Below are positions 10,822 to 21,569 of a stretch of 64,000 nucleotides of DNA, piece by piece. Source of the stretch: Choristoneura fumiferana. Taxonomy: Eukaryota > Arthropoda > Insecta > Lepidoptera > Tortricidae. The stretch covers positions 4,763,263 to 4,827,262 of the forward strand of contig NC_133491.1 of the NCBI RefSeq assembly GCF_025370935.1. Direction: 5' to 3'. Position numbers and translations under genes: made by a program. The stretch's first letter is position 1; each line of letters starts with the position of its first letter. The notes under the pieces are model-generated. The model searched no databases. It worked only from the letters and a program-made list of their open reading frames with translations, and was not told the DNA's origin.

Positions 10822-11659
10822 AATGAACTAAAATAATTTCCTTGCTCACCCGCGACCTTACGATAGCTAAGCTTATGCAAAATATGCGTGTGCATGCAGT
10901 TCCTCCACCTCCACACTGTAAGAACACACACAAATCACACAAACCCATCCATCACCACCACCACACTACACTGACGCGTTTCGAACTCAACCAGAGCTCA
11001 TCTTCAGAGTGACACAACCGTACACCATGCTACCAGTTGTTAGACTAACGAACCACAACCATCGTTTTAACTTGTCACTGTAACTCCCCAAGTACCCACA
11101 TACGTTTTATGTAACAAAACAAAACTACCCACAAATTATTATTATTTTTTAAACCGTCCTTCAAAACTACCTTGATTTTTATTTATTTACTGTCAAGGCA
11201 TGTTTTATTAACTACCAATGCTGAAATTAGATCCAAGCCGTAGCAAGGGAGATGAAACTAAATTTACCTGCTCATTAATAATAGACCCCATAATGTTGTA
11301 TCTAATTATCTCCATGCATTCTAAAACATCGAGACGAAACCCCTTGCCACAATAATGTAACACTTCACACGAATCTGAGTCCGGTTAAGAATGATGTAGT
11401 TCCAACAAATGTTTGGCAAAATTCGACTTATCAGGATGCTCACTCTGAAGACTCTGACTCTGGTTGTGTCACTCTGAAGATGAGCTCTGGTCGAGTTCGA
11501 AACGCGTCAGTGTAGTGTGGTGGTGGTGATAGATGGGTTTGTGTGATTTGTGTGTGTTCTTACAGTGTGGAGGTGGAGGAACTGCATGAACACGCATATT
11601 TTGCATAAGCTTAGCTATCGTAAGGTCGCGGGTGAGCAAGGAAATTATTTTAGTTCATT
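10822..11659. mobile_element. Large foldback element with ~199-bp arms
   Basis: The left arm 10822-11020 is mirrored by 11461-11659. Key words are CTTGCTCACCCGCGACC and GGTCGCGGGTGAGCAAG, with GATGAGCTCTGG and CCAGAGCTCATC near the arm bases. The unique middle is about 440 bp without coding. Homology with the copy near 24768-25058 extends about 40 bp beyond the left arm (10782-10821), so the element proper may start earlier. Confidence 0.75.
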
Positions 11660-11663
11660 CGTA

Positions 11664-12576
11664 TTTATGCTGTATCTAGGCGACATAAAATGACTTTAAA
11701 ATAAAATGTTCGTCTAATACCAACTCAAGACCAAGGTAATCACAGCCACAAACAAAAAGTTTCTACATATTTTTTAATTTATATAAAACTAAAAATCAAT
11801 CAAATCAATCATAATAAATCAGTAAAATTAAAATAATGGAATTATTATAACAATGCATAAAAAATAATAGGTACGTAGAAAGTGAATCATTGTTTCCACT
11901 GTTGCTATTTCATTTCCGCGCCATCGAAGTGAAAAGCAGTGTAAAACTCGAGCATTAAACCCATTTTCCCCTCGACGTGTCTATCCACCCTCGCCGTACC
12001 GGCTTGGGTGGCTATATGAACGCCTCGGGTAAAATGGCTCGTTTTATGCTCTTGTTGTACAATCTACTATTGTGTTTTTACCAGCTGCGAAATCTCAAAT
12101 TCGCTACTTTTTGTAGGTTACGCGGCATTAGATATTAGTACGTGGGCGACTCAGCTTTACTCGGGCTAAAACTCAATAATAAGCGTTTTCCCAGAGATAA
12201 GACCGAGCTAGATCGATTTGTCATCCCCGAAAACCCCTATATACCAAGTTTCATCAAAATCGATTGACATATTATCATCGACGAATGTTCTGTTTTTGAA
12301 AATTCGCTCTTTCGCTCTGTATAAATCAAAATACGTCGTTATAAGGTTTGTATATTATGGTTACCTACAAGTGACGTAAGATGCAAAAACATTTATTTTC
12401 CTATCAACTGCTAAAACAGGACAGACATTTATTGACAGAAATATCAATCTCATTATAATGGCAGCGATACAATCAGAATGCGTGACACGGGTGTCTCGCT
12501 ACTCATTATTGCTGGCCGCTAAGTTATTTAGCTTTTCCTACGTTTCTGATAAACTAGCAGTAGTTTTTGTGATTTT
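11664..12576. other. Unassigned sequence with a probable old repeat
   Basis: A stretch at about 11900-12110 has the phrases AGCATTAAACCCATTTTCC and GGTAAAATGGCTCGTTTTA, which look like a diffuse interspersed repeat. Near 12235 the phrase ATACCAAGTTTCATC is a common repeat tail. No gene. Confidence 0.35.
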
Positions 12577-12782
12577 GAACATGAAACTACCGTGAGACTC
12601 ACTCATATTAAATATAATGACCCGGATAACTCACGTCTTAAATCGAGTTTAGCTCGACCTATTTCGGGCTAATCCGTAGCCCTTCGTCTTCGGAGCAACG
12701 CGACTCAGCGGCTGCTGCAACACGCGCACATGTCGAGCTAAACTCGATGTAAGACGTGAGTTATCCGGGTCATTATATAATG
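12577..12782. mobile_element. Palindromic MITE with one-sided extension (copy 1)
   Basis: The core 12605-12780 has inverted arms (ATGACCCGGATAACTCACG and CGTGAGTTATCCGGGTCAT). An extra unique stretch at 12577-12604 (GAACATGAAACTACCGTGAG) is shared with the copy at 51751-51967, where it lies on the other side because that copy is inverted. The element is therefore longer than its palindrome. Confidence 0.75.
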
Positions 12783-12968
12783 TTTTTGTGGCCTAAATTG
12801 ACTTGACTTCGTAGTAAAACCTTTTTTTTTCATGAAGCTGCCCCGCAATTGAAAGTTTGAATATACTTTACATGAATCCAACTATATTAAGGCTGCGTTA
12901 CAACCAGATGTATGTGCGAAGATGTAAAGGTATTGCGAGGAATTTTTCTTCATGAACTAATAGGAAAA

Positions 12969-13243
12969 GCCGAGGTGGCCTAGTGGTTTGACCTTTCGCC
13001 TCTCAAGCGGAGGGTCGTGGGTTCGAACCCCGGCTCGCACCTCTGAGTTTGTCGAAATTCATGTGCGGAATTACATTTGAAAACCACGAGCTTTGCGGTA
13101 AAGGAAAACATCGTGAGGAAACCTGCAAAAACCTGCGAAGCGATTCAATGGTGCGTGCGAAGTTCCCAATCCGCACTGGGCCCGCGTGGGAACTATGGCC
13201 CAAGCCCTCTTGTTCTGAGAGGAGGCCTGTGCCCAGCGTGGGA
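12969..13243 (+). mobile_element. tRNA-derived SINE (family A), complete head
   Basis: The head has an A-box-like TGGCCTAGTGG at about 12975 and a B box GGTTCGAACCC at about 13021, spaced as in a tRNA gene. The body follows (GGAAAACATCGTGAGGAAACC, TTCCCAATCCGCAC) and ends GGCCTGTGCCCAGCG. It is the best reference copy here. The tRNA-like part does not form a clean functional tRNA. Confidence 0.8.
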
Positions 13244-13466
13244 GTGCGAGTGTGGGAGTGGGAGTGTTTCCACAAGAAATGTGCGAGGATATGTTGGGAG
13301 GAATGTGTTTTTCAATAACTAATAGAAACGTTTCATTTACTCGTACCTATCATCGCACAGCACATCTCTAGTGGAAACAGCTGAGCGGAGCGAGGCTAGG
13401 TAATTTAAACGTTTCTATTGGTTCATAAAAAAACATTCCTCGCACATCTCTGGAAACGGAGCCTTA

Positions 13467-13607
13467 GGGGCTGTTTCACGATCCATTGATTAGTGTTAAC
13501 TGGCGGTTAGGTGTGATGCCGTCTCTATTTGTTTTGTTCGAATAGACGGCGACGGCATCACATTTAACCGTCGGTTAACGCTAATCAGTGGATGGTGAAA
13601 CAGCCCC
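13467..13607. mobile_element. Harbinger-like palindromic MITE (copy 3)
   Basis: GGGGCTGTTTCAC at one end and GTGAAACAGCCCC at the other, flanked by TTA (13464-13466 and 13608-13610). It folds almost end to end. Confidence 0.8.
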
Positions 13608-13736
13608 TTAGTGTTGTAATTCTTAAAGAAGTAATTTTAATCAGTGCAAAATCTTTTGAAATTTGATTTAGAATCGTCACAAAACATCCATCTTGCGTGA
13701 TTCGAGAGTCATTATTAACTCTACGAATTAATTTAA

Positions 13737-14008
13737 AAGCGTTTATACCTGCTAAACTGGCAACGTTGCGTTTTGTTAGTTTTTCTTGATTATTCCATTA
13801 AAATTTATGAATAACCGGTAATAAACATTTGTTCGTTTTTAAAGAATATAAAAGTCTATCACGAATAATTATTGGATTAGACACATTAACTTTTATATTA
13901 AGAACAGTTCTGTCAAACCACATTTTTAATTTTCATTCAATTTTTATGGAATAATCGAGAAAAACTAACAAAAATGCAACGTTGCCACCTCATCGGGTAT
14001 AAACGCTC
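13737..14008. mobile_element. TTAA-flanked palindromic MITE, short form
   Basis: Flanked by TTAA at 13733-13736 and 14009-14012. Arms start (A)AGCGTTTATACCTGCT and close GGTATAAACGCTC, with TTTTTCTTGATTATTCC mirrored by GGAATAATCGAGAAAAA. A longer relative is at 52506-52871. TTAA specificity recalls piggyBac, but the ends do not start with CCC. Confidence 0.7.
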
Positions 14009-14012
14009 TTAA

Positions 14013-15825
14013 TTATAGACTAGTGAGTTATTTTTCATACACTCGTAATATTTATCGTATTAACTTGTGGTATAAATAATTCAGATCTGATGATACCGCA
14101 AATACACTTTACAAAAAGTAAGTCAGAAAAAAAAGTTGTGTATTAAAACTTCAGGTGTTGACATTTAAAAGAAAGTTATCATAGCTACGTAGACATTCCA
14201 AGTAGACGTGTAACAAAAACATGAAATCTTATTGCCCTTATTAGTGAGTCTAATATGAGCGAGTTATAAATAAACTCAGTCGAGTAAAAAAAAATTAGAA
14301 GAATGAAAAATTCAGCCCTACACCACGATAAACTCTAAGCCATTTTTAATGAAAAAGTTAAGTTAAAGAGCATTAAAAAATCGCCATTATCTGCCCTTCT
14401 TTCAACTGCGAAGCTAAGTTTAAGTCTGACGCACTGTAATAAAATATTTTAATATTCAAAAAATTTGGAAGGACCGCTTGGCGAGGCAAAGTACATCAAA
14501 TATCGGAAGCCGAAGTGCAGGTTGTAAACTTCTGAATTACATTATGGATATGAAGTGAAACACCATCGTAAGCCGCCACGGTATTCTGGATTATCCAACA
14601 TGCGGGCTAGAGATCACGTAGTTGTGCTACCGACTTCTTAGGCAAGATAGCTTACCTTATAGATACCTTAATAGTATACCTTACCTAGCCAACATACATA
14701 GAAGAGTTGAACAACCTCCGACATTATCGGCTGAGCGTTTTATCAAACGTAGCTAAGAATCATCGCAAGAAAATGCATCGAAATTGGTCTTTTGAGAGCG
14801 ACGATGCTACAGACCGACAGACAGACAGACATTGGCGTCAAACCTATAACACCCTTTTTTCAATTACAATGAAAATATCGTCAGTAACATTATCAAAAAA
14901 TATTGGACACGCATAATTATTTCTCTTCAAATTTAAAATTGCATCGCTTGAAAGTACGCTTCTTTGACAGAGTTTTTTAATAATATTCAAACTATTTATA
15001 CTTACAATGGTTTTTACTTCTGATATAGTCTTGCAAGAAATTTTCACCCACTTATATAGTGACTGCCTTGACTGAAAATATAGTACGGATTACTTGTAGT
15101 ATGGATGATAATATCGTCAACATAAAAGCGTATTTTAAAAAGTTTTTTTTTTTACAAAAACAAATACTAGTGACTGTGGATGATTAAAACAATGGACGAT
15201 TAAAGCATAAAAGGATGGTCCAAATTAAGGCACATGAAAAGGAAAGGATAGTTCACTTCTTTACCGACTCACTAGTTCGAGAACAAGCAGCACTTCCAAC
15301 ATCTGTGATCGAAACTTTTAATAGGTACCTACTAGTGTTAGTTCGCACAATATCGAACGATTCTCGAGACAAACTAATAGAGAAAGAACGAACGTAGCTC
15401 ATGTCTTAAGTAAACGAAATGGATGATGTAGAAACGTTTAATGGATAAAGTAATTTAGTAACACAAGACAATCGACAATGGAATTGTAATTAAGACTGTT
15501 TTAGGATTTAGGGTTGAACTGCGTTATTCCTAACTAACTACATTAAGTAGAAATAGTTTTGGCTACTTATTGGTGTCTTTCATAAAAACGAAACTAATTT
15601 AAATAGCCACCATTAACCCAGAATAATAATAAAACTTTACAGTTCTACGCATTTTCTAAGAAAATAGAACTATAAAACTATAAGTAGGTCAGATAAATAC
15701 AATATAAAACGCAATATAAGCCCGCGTCATAACAGGCACAATACACTTGCCACGTTAGCTTGTTGAACCGTAATGAGCACCCCTTGCACCAGAAACTACG
15801 CAGAACTATAATATTTTTCACCTAT
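14013..15825. other. Unassigned AT-rich sequence
   Basis: No supported exon. A short GACAGACAGACA microsatellite lies at 14815-14830 in a fragment like the repeats that carry this word elsewhere (34886, 36965). Occasional open stretches have no family signature. Confidence 0.4.
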
Positions 15826-16472
15826 GATGAGTTCTGTGACGTTTCGACTTTGACAGTTTTAGAGATGTACCATTTATCGAGTGAACTATCGATTTTTGTA
15901 AGAGTAGTGCCTATTTTTGGAGAAGTTGTATTATATTAAAAAAACATATATGTTTGCATTTATGTTTCCAGTTTCCCGCCCACCGAGCCACCGTTTTCTC
16001 GTTCTCGCTCGAAATAATCCCTCAAACGAATTACAAACTCTAGACTCAGGGAGTTCAAAACAATATTTTTAGACCGTTTCGCCATTTTGCCAAAATATAA
16101 CAACAAACTTCAACAACAATAATAACAAATAACTAAAATACAATGCAAAGAAAATGCAACGGAAACTCAACTCGTATACAAGGCACACGCACTCGTACTG
16201 ACAGTGATACTGACAAGCACTGGCCACAAGAGGTACAAGATGGCTACAGCCGCGTTCCAAATAGCCGCGTTTACAAAATCTTGCAAGTTTAAATTATATC
16301 TTAGTGTTCATTGTTATTGAATAATGAACTGCGGCAATTGCCGATAATGTTGTGTCACGTCACTACTCTGTTCCGTTTTATACATTGCGTCATTAAAAAA
16401 ATATATATTTTGCGAACATAGTATGCGTAATTCGGAAAATTTTCAAGTGTCACAGAACTCATCATTGCTGAA
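15826..16472. repeat. Possible inverted-repeat element
   Basis: ATGATGAGTTCTGTGAC near 15827 is mirrored by GTCACAGAACTCATCAT near 16449. The arms are only about 17-20 bp and the interior has no recognised content. It ends about 140 bp before the guanylate cyclase exon. Confidence 0.35.
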
Positions 16473-16608
16473 AAATACAGTAGAGAAACTACCTATACAA
16501 GGTAAAAAAAGATTTACCTCGTACACACTGGTAGAGTCAAGCCCCAAATCAATCTCTGTTTCATATCGTCCTGTTTACCGATTCTAAAGTATTCTTTTCT
16601 CCCCGCAG

Positions 16609-16792
16609 CATCAGTGGCCCGGATCGCCAAGTTCCTCGGCAGTACCGGCACACCAATGATCACAACTGGTGGCTTCTCCTTCGACTTCGTGGAGCCGAAG
16701 CAGAACTGCAGCGCCGAGTTTTACATGCTGGTGCGGGCTGGTCCGGTCGGATTCAAAGACCTGGCCTTCTTCCTCATCGATATCTTCAAGCA
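16609..16792 (+). CDS. Receptor-type guanylate cyclase, ligand-binding-region exon (A)
   Basis: Internal exon of a single-pass receptor guanylate cyclase, which makes cGMP at the plasma membrane. The visible peptide includes RIAKFLGSTGTPMITTGG and CSAEFYMLVRAGPVGFKDL. This resembles the ANF-receptor / type I periplasmic-binding fold, where a first lobe loop lists cell-surface contacts and RAGP precedes a helix. The acceptor is a pyrimidine tract ending CCCCGCAG at 16608; the donor is GTGAGT at 16793. The exon starts with two bases of a split codon and ends two bases into the next, and this end phase matches the acceptor of exon B exactly. The base composition is clearly more GC-rich than the surroundings, as expected of a real exon. 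The exact paralogue (Gyc76C-like, Gyc32E-like or other) cannot be told from this part. Confidence 0.85.
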
Positions 16793-16950
16793 GTGAGTTC
16801 ATATTTATGATGTTCAGAGTGCGCTTTGTAATCGCTTACACTTATAGGTAAAAAACTTAAGAAGATGACCTGTTGTACGAGTATAAATATACGTAGTAAT
16901 GCACAGAATTGATTATGGGACTTAAGTGATTCAAAACGTCGATTTATCTA

Positions 16951-17555
16951 CAAGGAGTCTCTGACTTCGGGGATTTAAATTCAAGGTTCCATTCTACTTT
17001 CATATCTGAGCTACTTTTTTGTTCTGCAACTTTTGAAAAATAATATGATCACTGTTAATTTAATTTAAGAGATGTCAAATAAATGTCAAAAAATATTTGA
17101 AGGTGCTCGTACCAAGAGACAGCGATAACACCGCCATGCCCGATACACTGATTTAACTATAAACTTTGAGGATCAATACATAAATAAATAAATAAATATC
17201 ACGGGACAATTCACGCCAATTGACCTAGTCCCAAAGTAAGCTTAGCAAAGCTTGTGTTATGGGTACTAAGCAACGGATAAATATAATTATATAGATATAG
17301 ATACATACTTAAATACATATTAAACACCCAAGACCCGAGAACAAACATTCGTATTTTTCATACAAATATCTGCCCCGACACGGGAATCGAACCCGGGACC
17401 TCAAGCTTCGTAGTCAGGTTCTCTAACCACTAGGCCATCTGGTCGTCTATAAATAATCTTAATTCAAGTTATTTCAAATGTTAAAAACGAAAGTAGCTTA
17501 GTTTTGTGAGTAGAATCGAACCTTAAATTTAAGGCCCCATGGTCAAAGATACCCC
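16951..17555. mobile_element. Foldback element interrupted by a SINE
   Basis: Ends are mirrored: CAAGGAGTCTCTGAC and GATTTAAATTCAAGGTTCC on the left, GGAACCT-like AATCGAACCTTAAATTTAAGG and GGTCAAAGATACC on the right. A relative is at 42855-43421. The interior is split at about 17173 by a complete SINE, and the sequence on both sides of that SINE matches the uninterrupted part of the relative. Confidence 0.75.
17173..17447 (-). mobile_element. tRNA-derived SINE (family C), complete
   Basis: On the minus strand it starts GACGACCAGATGGCCTAGTGG (A box), has GGTTCGATTCCCG as B box, then CGAATGTTTGTTCTCGG, and ends GACAATTCACGC-type tail (reverse) plus TAAATAAATAAATA. It is a SINE type very widespread in Lepidoptera. 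It is nested in the foldback element 16951-17555, so it is younger than it. Confidence 0.8.
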
Positions 17556-18650
17556 GTATACGGACACGTTACTACTACATACAACAGGTCATTCTTATGT
17601 TTTTTAGGTATACTAGTTTGCTAATGTCATTTGGGACTTGAAACAAAAGACCGATTCTACAATAAATACAATACGCGGTAATGACAGTATAACTCTTTAT
17701 TAAGCACCAATACAAAGTAATCAGTACAGAAAACACTGGTATTAGTGATTTTCTAAGTTAAGCAATAGGTAATAGGGGGTTTGCTTTCTCTTTCTCATTT
17801 GAATCTTCAGGTAAACGAAGAAAACCGAGAAGTCCCGAGCGACATTAACATTCTAGTTGTACTGTACACATGGTTTACACTTACACACTGTGTGACACTG
17901 TGCCTTAAAATTAATCTAAAATGTTTCAGCAGATGGTTGGGTTTGGTTTGCATACCTTTGTAAATATTTTTCAGGATTTTTATTTGTGGTTGGTTCTACT
18001 GGCGTTTCAACTGCTATTAATTTCCTTTCACATAGTAATAACTAAGTGACAGTTAACATTTTTGTAGGTGTGAGACCAAACGAACGTAACTTCTTGAGTT
18101 AGGAGACGCGTAATTTTGGTTTTAAAAAACGTCCTATTTATGTAAAAAGGGTCATTCAAGTAACGTAAGCAGAATTTTAGTGCAAAAATTACGTTCTCTC
18201 ACCCTAAATTGTTATTGTACCGCAACTGTATCGTTTTATAAAAACTTTGCGTTCGGTGTGGCTCACTTCTTCTAAGTACAATGTGTGCGAAAGGGTATTA
18301 ATAGCAGATGAAATGGTAGTAGAACTATCCCAATGTTTCCATGTATTGATGGGTGTTCAAATTATACGATGGGTTTTAAACCTTTCTTTCGGGTTAAATT
18401 TAAAACACCTTACAAGGTATTAATAATACATTATTTATGCAAAGAGTTGACGCATTTCAGTGAATGCAAAAGATGACCACCTCGCTCAAAATACTGTTAA
18501 AAATACCTGTTCAATGCAAGCAAAATCATGTAAAACAGTATCTTATTATTGTTAGTTATTTAATGTATCTGCTAGTTTGTACTAAATTAATAGACGTTTA
18601 TAAAAGGCTTTCCAACAAAACAGGCTTGCTAAAAATTTTATAACAAAAAA
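17556..18650. other. Intronic sequence with a possible LINE tail
   Basis: Within the large intron of the guanylate cyclase. At about 17655-17720 the words AATACAATACG and ACTCTTTATTAAGCACC resemble reverse-oriented LINE 3' ends seen at 24245 and 31790. Otherwise nothing recognised. Confidence 0.35.
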
Positions 18651-19013
18651 TTTAACCGACTACAAAAAAACCACGAAACTAATTTTCTACCAGTCTGAAG
18701 TCGGTCGGTGCCTCAGCACGAGCCAGCAGGAGTGGACGTATTATATGAAAATTACCATAGGTGTCCCTACAATATTTGAAGAGTTCCCTCGATTTCCTTA
18801 GGATTCAATTATCAGATCCTGATTTGGTGCTAATGGGACCTAATTGAAAGCGTTCCTGGACGAACGAAAAAATTTTTTTTCCAAATCGATTCATAAATGA
18901 CGGAGTTCTGAGGTAACAAATACATATATAAATATAAAAAAATACAACCGAATTAAACGAATTATTAATTATTTATTATTGATAACCTCCTCCTTTTTTG
19001 AAGTCAGTTAAAA
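18651..19013 (-). mobile_element. TIR element, AACCGACT...AGTCAGTT family
   Basis: Ends TTTAACCGACTACAAAAA and TTTTTGAAGTCAGTTAAA are inverted copies of about 18 bp. The inside holds ACCATAGGTGTCCCTACAA and GATAACCTCCTCC, shared with 5981-6209. No open frame; non-autonomous. Confidence 0.7.
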
Positions 19014-19327
19014 ATAAAGCTCATTTTTGTCCGTCTCTCCATTTTCACTTTTATTTTCAGTGTTTGTTACATACTTCGAATATAGGCGGTTTTTCTATAA
19101 CACATAATATTCGAGGAATTTCAAATTCGGCGAGGAAAACATTCGGAAACTTAGACGTTCGAGGAAGTCTACCAAATCAATACCTAGAGCTTTCATTCAT
19201 TGCATTCGTTCATTTTTAAATGTTTAATCTTTACTAATTTCCATGGTCGTAGAGCCTCTACGACCGCTACGCCGTAGCAGTGATTTAGCAATAAACTTTG
19301 CTACAACCTATATCACCAATACTCTAA

Positions 19328-19591
19328 GGCTGGGTTCTCACGGCGCAGTCCTGAACGATTTTTTATCGTACACGTTTTATCGAATAAGAAGTGGCTTAAC
19401 TTTGTGTAGAACCGTTCACACGTCGTTTATATTGACGACTCGACGTTTTTATTTATATTGCTTTCTCAATAGCTTCAGTAAACTTCGAAAAGCTAGATGA
19501 GAAAGCAAGACAAAATAAGATGGCAAAACATTATTCACTGTAATTGTACGATAAATCGTGCAGGACTGCGCCGTGTCGTGTGAACCCAGCC
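19328..19591. mobile_element. MITE with GGCTGGGTTC termini
   Basis: GGCTGGGTTCTCAC and GTGTGAACCCAGCC terminal repeats extend inward (GCGCAGTCCTG, ACGAT..TATCGTAC mirrored). TAA flanks both ends, so the target site fits a 3-bp TWA duplication. About 264 bp, no coding. Confidence 0.7.
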
Positions 19592-19594
19592 TAA

Positions 19595-20032
19595 GTCCTG
19601 CAAAGTTATTAATCGTGTTACTGCCACAAGTCAACATGGCATTCTATAAACGCGTTCAAAATTCAATCTTATTTGCTATGCAGTATAATGTATTGTTAAA
19701 CTTGGCTATGTTAAATGTTTTAGTTACATAAGTTTGCACTGGATTTACTGGCCTGGTGGCAGCATACAACTACATACAAGTTCAGGAACTAAGTTAGTTA
19801 TTTAAATTAAACGGTCTTGCTTGGTTTTAGTTGAAAAATAATAATAATTTAGAATATTATTCTCTGCTCTGTGTTTTGTTTTATTTGAATAAACTACTTA
19901 GCAGTGATTAAGTCTGCGTCCTGTAGAACTTTGTCCTTAGAAACTTGAAATTTGATATGAGAGTAGCTCTTACTCGTACAGTAATAAGAACCAATAAGAA
20001 AACTAAGATAATCTAATTTTTTATATCGAAAA
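19595..20032. other. Intronic sequence, nothing recognised
   Basis: No exon or repeat signature found. Confidence 0.35.
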
Positions 20033-20150
20033 TACAAACTGAAACATGGATGCACAAAAAAATCAGAAAAATAGACCAGCGCTGGGAATCGAACCCAGGT
20101 CCTCGGGATTCCGTGCCACATGCTATACCACTACTCCACCACTGGACCTG
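20033..20150 (-). mobile_element. tRNA-derived SINE (family B)
   Basis: Minus-strand head with GGTATAGCATGTGGC-like A-box region and B box GGTTCGATTCCCAGC, then CTGGTC and a short body with GTGCATCCATGTTTCAG. Two related copies are at 21283 and 21431. Confidence 0.7.
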
Positions 20151-20329
20151 GATTTGGAGATTTGGAGTTGAAATAAAAAATACAAAAATACTCCAAAAAC
20201 AATCTTAATTTTTTTATGTCCGTCTGTCTATGTCAGTAATGAAGCCATCTAAAAGGACCCCACATTGCAAACATTTTGTTTAGGGGAGGGGCTGTGCTAA
20301 CATTTTGGATATTCATACATACCTAAAAT

Positions 20330-20460
20330 TTGTACGGAACCCTCGATATTCAAATTTTTTTTATGCTTTATCTCTACTTAATGCCAAAATCAGACCAGCC
20401 TGTAACAGACAGACCGACATAAGACTACAAAATTAAAGGTTCTATGCGTATCTTTTGAAT
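20330..20460. repeat. Fragment of the GGTTCCGTA-type repeat
   Basis: TGTACGGAACCCTCG followed later by CAGACAGACCGACAT and GGTTCTATGCG resembles fragments of the large repeat at 36917-37495. Degraded. Confidence 0.35.
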
Positions 20461-20599
20461 TCGGAATCCTAAAATACCGAAGCCTAGTTACCTATGAGGC
20501 TATGAATAATTCTCAAATCGAATATTTAACGAGAATCCTAAAACAGTCTGTTAAATATTTACGAGACATTATTATTGAAACATCAAATGACGAATACTT

Positions 20600-20715
20600 T
20601 GCCATAAAATAAGACTGATATTATATGTGCGAAAGTTTGTGTGTATGTATGTGTATTCGAGTGCGTGTGTACAAGAACGAGCATGTGTGTGTGTTCAAGC
20701 TAACACAGCTGGATT
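20600..20715 (+). repeat. Possible Helitron-like 5' end
   Basis: GATATTATATGTGCGAAAG followed by GTGTGTATGTATGTGTA resembles the 5' region of the Helitron-like copies at 45618 and 56006. No 3' terminus is seen. Confidence 0.3.
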
Positions 20716-20814
20716 TGATAAAATAATATGGTAAGTAGTCAGCTGGATCTCTGGAATAACACAAAGGCTACTTTTTACAAACCTTAATAATAGAGTGCGT
20801 GCCAATATTTTTGA

Positions 20815-20960
20815 ACACATCATCCCAGCCTATATTCGTCCCACTGCTGGGCACAGGCCTCCTGTCAGAACAAGAGGGCTAGGGCCATAGTTCCCACGTG
20901 GGACCAGTGCGGATTAGGAACTTGCAGTGCGGATTGGGAACGATACGGGATGGCGACTGT
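20815..20960 (-). mobile_element. SINE family A, 3' fragment with internal duplication
   Basis: CATCATCCCAGCCTATATTCG and following bases match the family; the word CAGTGCGGATT(A/G)GGAAC occurs twice in a row. The tRNA head is missing. Confidence 0.7.
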
Positions 20961-21282
20961 ACGTGTGTTAAATCCCAAAATCTCATCCTTTATGATTTGA
21001 GTCAGGAAATTTTGGAAAGGTGTTCATCATATAACAAACACTTCCTACACTTTTTTGTGGGAAATTAGTAAAATTTTGGAATTTTCAATTCGACTGCTGG
21101 GTTTAATGGCGCACGCAGAGTCGCGGATAAACGCTAGTAACTCATGAAACATGTAAATCCTTCGAATTACTTTGTATGCATATTCAATGTTTACCTACAG
21201 GCTTTTGTTTTGACTAAGGGTTTATGAATAGTGTATGTTATTGTGAAATTTTTGATAATTTTACGGTCATCCCGTAAAACCC

Positions 21283-21360
21283 ATATCGAAAATACATACT
21301 GAAATATAGATGGACAGAAAAATAAGACCAGCGCTGGGAATCGAATCCAGGTCCTCGGCT
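21283..21360 (-). mobile_element. SINE family B, headless copy
   Basis: Contains GACCAGCGCTGGGAATCGAA and the adjoining body in reverse, but stops after the B box. It faces the copy at 21431 head to head. Confidence 0.65.
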
Positions 21361-21430
21361 AGTGTCGCTGCTTAAGTGACCAAATAAGAAACAAACAGGC
21401 TGAGAATGTGGTGCATAGGAGAAATTTGTG

Positions 21431-21565
21431 TCAGTACCGTTGTCTAGCGGTGGTGTAGCGGTATAGCATGCGGCACGAAATGCCGAGGACCTGGGTTCGA
21501 TTCCCAGCGCTGGTCTTATTTTTATGGTTTTTCTGTGCATCTATTATTTCAGTTTGTATTTTCAA
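21431..21565 (+). mobile_element. SINE family B, complete head
   Basis: GTGTAGCGGTATAGCATGCGG gives an A-box-like start and GGTTCGATTCCC a B box about 40 bases later, followed by CTGGTCTTATTTTTATGG and TTTCAGTTTGTATTTTC. Confidence 0.7.
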
Positions 21566-21569
21566 TATA

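Noticed and set aside
13049..13322. Three overlapping open frames at 13003-13322
   Set aside because: They lie in the tRNA-derived SINE at 12969-13243, which is non-coding.
21431..21510. tRNA gene candidate
   Set aside because: Has A and B box-like sequences but no clean cloverleaf, has a SINE body behind it, and occurs in several damaged copies.
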